From positions 96,225-160,224 of the forward strand of contig DATHAQ010000037.1 in assembly GCA_035296565.1 (NCBI GenBank): a DNA stretch of 64,000 nt, in the 5' to 3' direction. Position 1 is the stretch's first letter; the number at the start of each line of letters is the position of its first letter. Of this stretch, positions 57,167-64,000 are shown piece by piece. The notes under the pieces are model-generated. The model searched no databases. It was given only the letters and a program-made list of their open reading frames with translations, and had not been told where the DNA came from. The position numbers and the translations under genes were made by a program. The DNA is from JACCZR01 sp035296565 (GTDB taxonomy: Bacteria > Actinomycetota > Thermoleophilia > Solirubrobacterales > Thermoleophilaceae).

Positions 57167-57943
57167 ATGAAAACCCGCCTGAGCTCGCCGGCGGCCCTCC
57201 CGGAGGGCTTTGCCACCCCGGTCCGCGGTCACCCGGCCGCGTTCTGCCCCGGCGACCTCGAGCTGAGAGAGGCCGCGCAAGCGGCCTTTCTCGATCCAGG
57301 GCTGATGAGCGCCGGCCGGACCCACCTCGAATGGGTGCTCCGCCACAGCCCCGAGGCCCACGACGGCCCCGTCGCGGTCCTCGGGCGGATCGAGGGCTCG
57401 ACCCTCTCCGTCGCCCCCTCGAGCTACTTCGCGGCGCTGGCCACCGGCGACGCGCTGCGCGCCGAGTGGGAGCGGGAGGGCTTCGGGGCCCTGCGCGCCC
57501 GCGCACATGAGCTGGCCAACGGCGACCCGCTACGCAACGGGCACGGCCGCGCCGCGGCGATCGGGCTGGCCGTGGCGGCCGTGTGCGGCGGCCGCGTGCT
57601 GCTCGCCCGGCGCGCGGCGCACCTGGCGGTCGACCCCGGCCGCTGGCACGTGGCGCCCTCCGGCACCCTGGAGCCCCGGGTCGCGCTGGCGGACCAGCTC
57701 GCGAGGGAGCTCGAGGAGGAGATCGGCGTGACCGCCGTCGGGCCGCCCGCCGGGCTCGGGCTGGGCTTCGACCTGCTGCGCCTGCGCGCGGAGCTGTGCT
57801 TTCGGCTCGAGCTCTACTCGGAGGACTTCGCCCTGGGCGAGGAGTTCACCGAGGCGTCCTGGGTCGACCCGCTGGAGAGTTGGCCCGACCCGTTGGCGCC
57901 GGCGGCCGCGGCGGTGCTCGCCTTGCTGGCCGGCCGGGCCTGA
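57167..57943 (+). CDS. Nudix-fold hydrolase
   Basis: 258 residues from ATG 57167, preceded by AGGGGG. The C-terminal half contains a Nudix domain: VAAVCGGRVLLARRAAHLAV, GRWHVAPSGTLEPRVALADQ and LARELEEEIGVTAVGPPAGL, the REUxEExGU core. The glycine in GGxLEPGE is replaced (SGTLEPRVA), a deviation that may lower or alter activity. The N-terminal half (PAAFCPGDLELREAAQAAFL, THLEWVLRHSPEAHDGPVAV) is unassigned. Its 3' end overlaps the convergent glycosyltransferase by 130 bases. No link with ribosomal proteins is evident. Confidence 0.75.
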   Translation: MKTRLSSPAALPEGFATPVRGHPAAFCPGDLELREAAQAAFLDPGLMSAGRTHLEWVLRHSPEAHDGPVAVLGRIEGSTLSVAPSSYFAALATGDALRAEWEREGFGALRARAHELANGDPLRNGHGRAAAIGLAVAAVCGGRVLLARRAAHLAVDPGRWHVAPSGTLEPRVALADQLARELEEEIGVTAVGPPAGLGLGFDLLRLRAELCFRLELYSEDFALGEEFTEASWVDPLESWPDPLAPAAAAVLALLAGRA

Positions 57944-60132
57944 GCCCGCCGGAGCAGCTCCCAGACCCGGTCCGCGTGCGCGACGGGGTCGTGGCGCTCG
58001 CGCACCCTGCGCTCGGCGGCGCGGCCCAGCGCACCGCGCTCGGAGCCGTCCATGCCGAGCATGCGGTCCAGGCAGCGGGCCAGGTCGCTCACGTCGGAGG
58101 GCTCGCACAGCAGGCCCGTCTCGCCCTCCCTCACCAGCTCCGGCAGCCCAAAGACCCGGCAGGCCAGCGCCGGGGTACCGAACGCCATCGCCTCGAGCAC
58201 GGCGAAGGGGGAGGACTCGACGTCGGAGGCCAGGGCGAAGATGTCGACCACGCCGTGCCAGCGGTAGGGGTCGGAGGTCATGGGCTCGATGCGCACGCGG
58301 CCCTCGAGGCCGCTGGCGGCGAGGAAGGAGCGCAGGGCGTCCGAGTAGGCGCCGCCCTGGTCGCCCACCAGCGCCAGCTCGGCGCGTGGGTGGTCGCCGG
58401 CCACCTCGGCGAACGCGCGGGCCAGCAGTGCCTGGCCCTTGCGCTGCTCCACCGAGGCCATGCACAGCACCACGTCGGCGTCGGGTGCGATCCCGAGCCG
58501 TCGGCGCTCGGTGGCGCGGTCGAGGCTGCGGCGCCGGCGGGCGATCTCGTCCAGCTCGAGCCCGTAGGGCGAGATCACGAAGCGCTCGGGGTCGGCGTGC
58601 GGGCGGTAGAGGGCGGCGGTCGCCTCGGTGGCGAAGACCAGGGAGTAGGCCGAGCGCAGCGCCGCGGCCGAGCGGCTGCGAGCGTAGCTGCCGGCACCCT
58701 CGCTGCCCTTGGTCTGCGTCCACCAGACGTCGAGGTCGAAGCTCTCGTGCAGGGCCCAGACGCTCGGCAGCCCCGCCCGCTGCGCGAGGTCCACCCCGGG
58801 GAACGTGTCGAGCGCGTTGGCCATGACGAGGTCGTACCCCCCCGCTGCCACCAGCTCGAGCAGCTCGCGTTGGTGGGCCTCGTAGCCGTCGGCGTCCAAG
58901 CGGTCGAGGCCGGGAACGATCCGCACCTCGTGGCCCGCCGCCTCCAGCGCCTCGCGGTGGATGCCGTCCTCGGGGGCGACCACGGTGCACGAGAACCCGC
59001 GCCGCTCACCGAGGCGGTCGAGCAGCTCGACCATGTAGCGCTGTGCTCCGCCCACGCCGAGGTGATGGGTGAAGGCCAGCACCCTCATCCCCGCGCGCGC
59101 GGGCGAGGCTGCCGGGCGGGGGCACACGGCCGGCTCGACGTTCCCGGCGTACGCGGGCCCGGGCTCGGGCTCGATCTGCACGCCTGGGACCGGATAGAGG
59201 GCGCCGTCGCGGCTCTCGGCTACTGCGCTGACGTAGAAGGGGCCGTCGCGCTCGGGGAGCCGGCCGGGGGGCACCAGCAGCTCGAAGCCGCACACCGCCG
59301 GGTGCTGGTCGGCGGGAAGACGGGCGGTCCAGTCCGAGCGCGGTACGGCCATCCGGGCGCGCCCCTGCAGCTCTCCGTCGATCAGCACCTCGACGCGGCT
59401 GACGGTGGCCGCGGGCCAGACCACGCAGCCCGAGACCCGCAGCGCACGCGAGCGCACCGCATCGCCCGGATGCGGCTGATCCACCGCCCCGCTCGGCAGA
59501 GGCAACCCGGAGACGTCGGAAGAGAGGCCGAACCGCCGCGCCCAGGGGATCGGCGAGCGCAGCGGGCGCAGGCTCTCGCTCAGCTGGGGACGAGCGACCA
59601 GATGCCCGAGCAGGGTGTTGTCGACGTAGCCCAGCGAGCTCGCCTCGGCTGCCACCGTGGACAGCAGCTGGTCGCCGGTGACCGGGTGGCGGGCGCAGTA
59701 GAGGGGGATCCAGCCCTCGCGGTCGAGGTAGCCCGCGGGCTCGCCCTCGGGGACCGCGGGCCCGCCCTCGGGGAAGGGGCGAGGCGAAGGCCCCCCGAGG
59801 AGGCGCGCGAAGGCCGTCAGGGTCCGCCGGGCCGTGGCCCGCAGGCGGCCTCCCATGCCCTCCGGGCCTCGCCAGACCAGCGGGTCGACCGCCCAGCGGA
59901 CCGCCGAGGATAGTGACGGGCGGCGTGGCGTAGGGCCGCCCTCGGCAGCGAATCGGCCCTCGGCATCGACCCAGACGGGCACCCCGCCGGGCTCGCGCCG
60001 CAGGGCACCCAGCTCGCCGATTACCTCGGCCGCAGGGAGGTGGCCGACGGAGTACACGTGAGACCGCCGGGAGCGGTCGATCGCCCGAATCAGACCACGG
60101 AGGGCTGCCGGATCCTCGGCTTGCCTGCTCAC
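57814..60132 (-). CDS. GT4 glycosyltransferase with N-terminal accessory module
   Basis: 772 residues from GTG 60132. Residues 22-206 carry the module shared with the gene at 41889 (SHVYSVGHLPAAEVIGELGA; GEPAGYLDREGWIPLYCARH; PVTGDQLLSTVAAEASSLGY; IPWARRFG). A beta-sandwich follows (VSRVEVLIDGELQGRARMAV), then from residue 349 a GT-B GT4 enzyme (MRVLAFTHHLGVGGAQRYMV; VVLCMASVEQRKGQALLARA; SPFAVLEAMAFGTPALACRV). It likely adds sugars to a surface glycan. The last ~40 residues, Ser/Ala-rich, are antisense to the Nudix gene. Frameshifted coding sequence upstream (60133-60470) suggests the protein was once longer. Confidence 0.82.
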   Translation of the reverse strand: MSRQAEDPAALRGLIRAIDRSRRSHVYSVGHLPAAEVIGELGALRREPGGVPVWVDAEGRFAAEGGPTPRRPSLSSAVRWAVDPLVWRGPEGMGGRLRATARRTLTAFARLLGGPSPRPFPEGGPAVPEGEPAGYLDREGWIPLYCARHPVTGDQLLSTVAAEASSLGYVDNTLLGHLVARPQLSESLRPLRSPIPWARRFGLSSDVSGLPLPSGAVDQPHPGDAVRSRALRVSGCVVWPAATVSRVEVLIDGELQGRARMAVPRSDWTARLPADQHPAVCGFELLVPPGRLPERDGPFYVSAVAESRDGALYPVPGVQIEPEPGPAYAGNVEPAVCPRPAASPARAGMRVLAFTHHLGVGGAQRYMVELLDRLGERRGFSCTVVAPEDGIHREALEAAGHEVRIVPGLDRLDADGYEAHQRELLELVAAGGYDLVMANALDTFPGVDLAQRAGLPSVWALHESFDLDVWWTQTKGSEGAGSYARSRSAAALRSAYSLVFATEATAALYRPHADPERFVISPYGLELDEIARRRRSLDRATERRRLGIAPDADVVLCMASVEQRKGQALLARAFAEVAGDHPRAELALVGDQGGAYSDALRSFLAASGLEGRVRIEPMTSDPYRWHGVVDIFALASDVESSPFAVLEAMAFGTPALACRVFGLPELVREGETGLLCEPSDVSDLARCLDRMLGMDGSERGALGRAAERRVRERHDPVAHADRVWELLRRAQARPASKASTAAAAGANGSGQLSSGSTQDASVNSSPRAKSSE

Positions 60133-60470
60133 CTGGCGCGAGCTTAGCCGCCAACGGGGGAAGCTGGCTTCGGGGGCGAACGCATGTCCGAGGAACTCGA
60201 GGGGGCTGGTTCTCCGCGGTGGAGCGACGGCGTGACCTTGGCCCCGGATGGGTCGGTCAGATCGGCCCGGCCGAGGAGCATGACGTCGGCCTGCACCCCG
60301 CCGAGCCAAGCGACGAGTGCGTGCAGGCCGTCCGGGGCCCGTGGCCGGCCTCTCGCAGGGCCACCTGAGCTGGGCCAATGAGCCCGCCCGGGCTCCGACG
60401 ACCGCGGGCAGGCGGCGCACGGAGGCGGCGCACCCTCTCGCCCCACGCCTCGACCATCGGCCGAAGCACA
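60133..60470 (-). pseudogene. Frameshifted upstream coding region of the GT4 glycosyltransferase
   Basis: Reading leftwards, plausible protein segments appear in consecutive order but in different frames: LRPMVEAWGERVRRLRAP (60469-60416), LPAVVGARAGSLAQ (60411-60370), PDGLHALVAWLGGVQADVML-LGRADLTDPSGAKVTP (60335-60210), then PLEFLGHAFAPEASFPRWRL (from about 60197) running in frame into the GTG at 60132. The last shift falls at a CCCCC run near 60198. This is best explained as the decayed or mis-assembled N-terminal part of the adjacent glycosyltransferase. The segments 60471-60630 show nothing certain. Confidence 0.45.
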
Positions 60471-60630
60471 GAGCTCCCAGGGGCAGGTGCGAGATGCAGC
60501 AGACCGCGCTACTCTTCCCGCAGGCCAATAGTCGAAGCCGTCCCTCGAGAGCGCCTCGCCACATATCCGGGGCCTCGGGACGGGGTCCGTGACGGCCGTG
60601 GATAGGCGCGAGAGCGCCACGCCGGCCCCT

Positions 60631-60659
60631 GTGACGGGGCCTTGCCTTTCTGCTATATT
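60631..60659 (+). promoter_or_regulatory. rpoB promoter
   Basis: GTGACG at 60631-60636 (four of six matches to TTGACA) and TATATT at 60654-60659 are separated by exactly 17 bases. TGC directly before the -10 gives an extended -10 (TGn). Transcription would start near 60666, leaving a leader of about 70 bases before the TTG start of rpoB. It is consistent with rpoB being expressed independently of rplJL here. Confidence 0.65.
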
Positions 60660-60734
60660 CGTCGGTCGCGCTCCGGACGTCCCCAGCGTCCCCTCGCTCC
60701 GCCGCCGAATCTCGATCTTCAAGGAGTCGCCGTC

Positions 60735-64000
<3,266 letters not shown>

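Overview
The window is GC-rich DNA from an actinobacterium. A class II ribonucleotide reductase in an operon with NrdR, a principal sigma factor, many GTG/TTG starts, and several secreted proteins with arginine-rich or Ser/Pro-rich C-terminal modules fit Thermoleophilia (Solirubrobacterales-like), although this assignment is an inference. The right end is the core translation/transcription cluster tRNA-Thr(GGT)-rpmG-secE-nusG-rplK-rplA-rplJ-rplL, followed after a 3.6 kb interruption by rpoB, which runs off the window.

Layout. 0-18.7 kb is mixed metabolism and regulation: end of a flavin monooxygenase, superoxide dismutase, a HIRAN/GFA pair, typA, a C1 peptidase with a shifted catalytic segment, a BNR protein, a selenium-binding-protein/membrane-protein/flavoprotein cluster, an ArsR-SRPBCC pair with a palindromic operator, LtrA, an ECF42-type sigma factor with its DGPF partner, and a tightly overlapping lipid operon (CoA-transferase, patatin, PlsC-like acyltransferase, alpha/beta hydrolase, SnoaL-like). 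18.7-26 kb encodes secreted or anchored proteins. 26-30.4 kb is nrdR-nrdJ (minus strand, with paired NrdR boxes) and a Nudix protein. 30.4-40.9 kb holds envelope and housekeeping genes: an O-antigen-ligase-like protein, an epimerase, holB, tRNA-Thr(CGT), pgsA, a Clp-N-like fragment, folE2, the principal sigma factor, tRNA-Tyr and a DUF6653 protein.

40.8-52.6 kb looks like an inserted or duplicated accessory island. It is bounded on the left by a degenerate copy of tRNA-Thr(GGT) and on the right by the intact gene. It carries a methyltransferase-glycosyltransferase-methyltransferase operon, a polytopic membrane protein and two tandem, frameshifted secreted sugar-dehydrogenase-like genes. A second glycosyltransferase, between rplL and rpoB, shares an unusual ~185-residue module with the island glycosyltransferase but in the opposite domain order, and its upstream coding region is broken by frameshifts.

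No CRISPR array, transposase, integrase or phage gene was recognised. Conserved genes are intact, whereas accessory genes show several apparent frameshifts. These may be real decay or indel errors in the assembly, and raw reads would decide.
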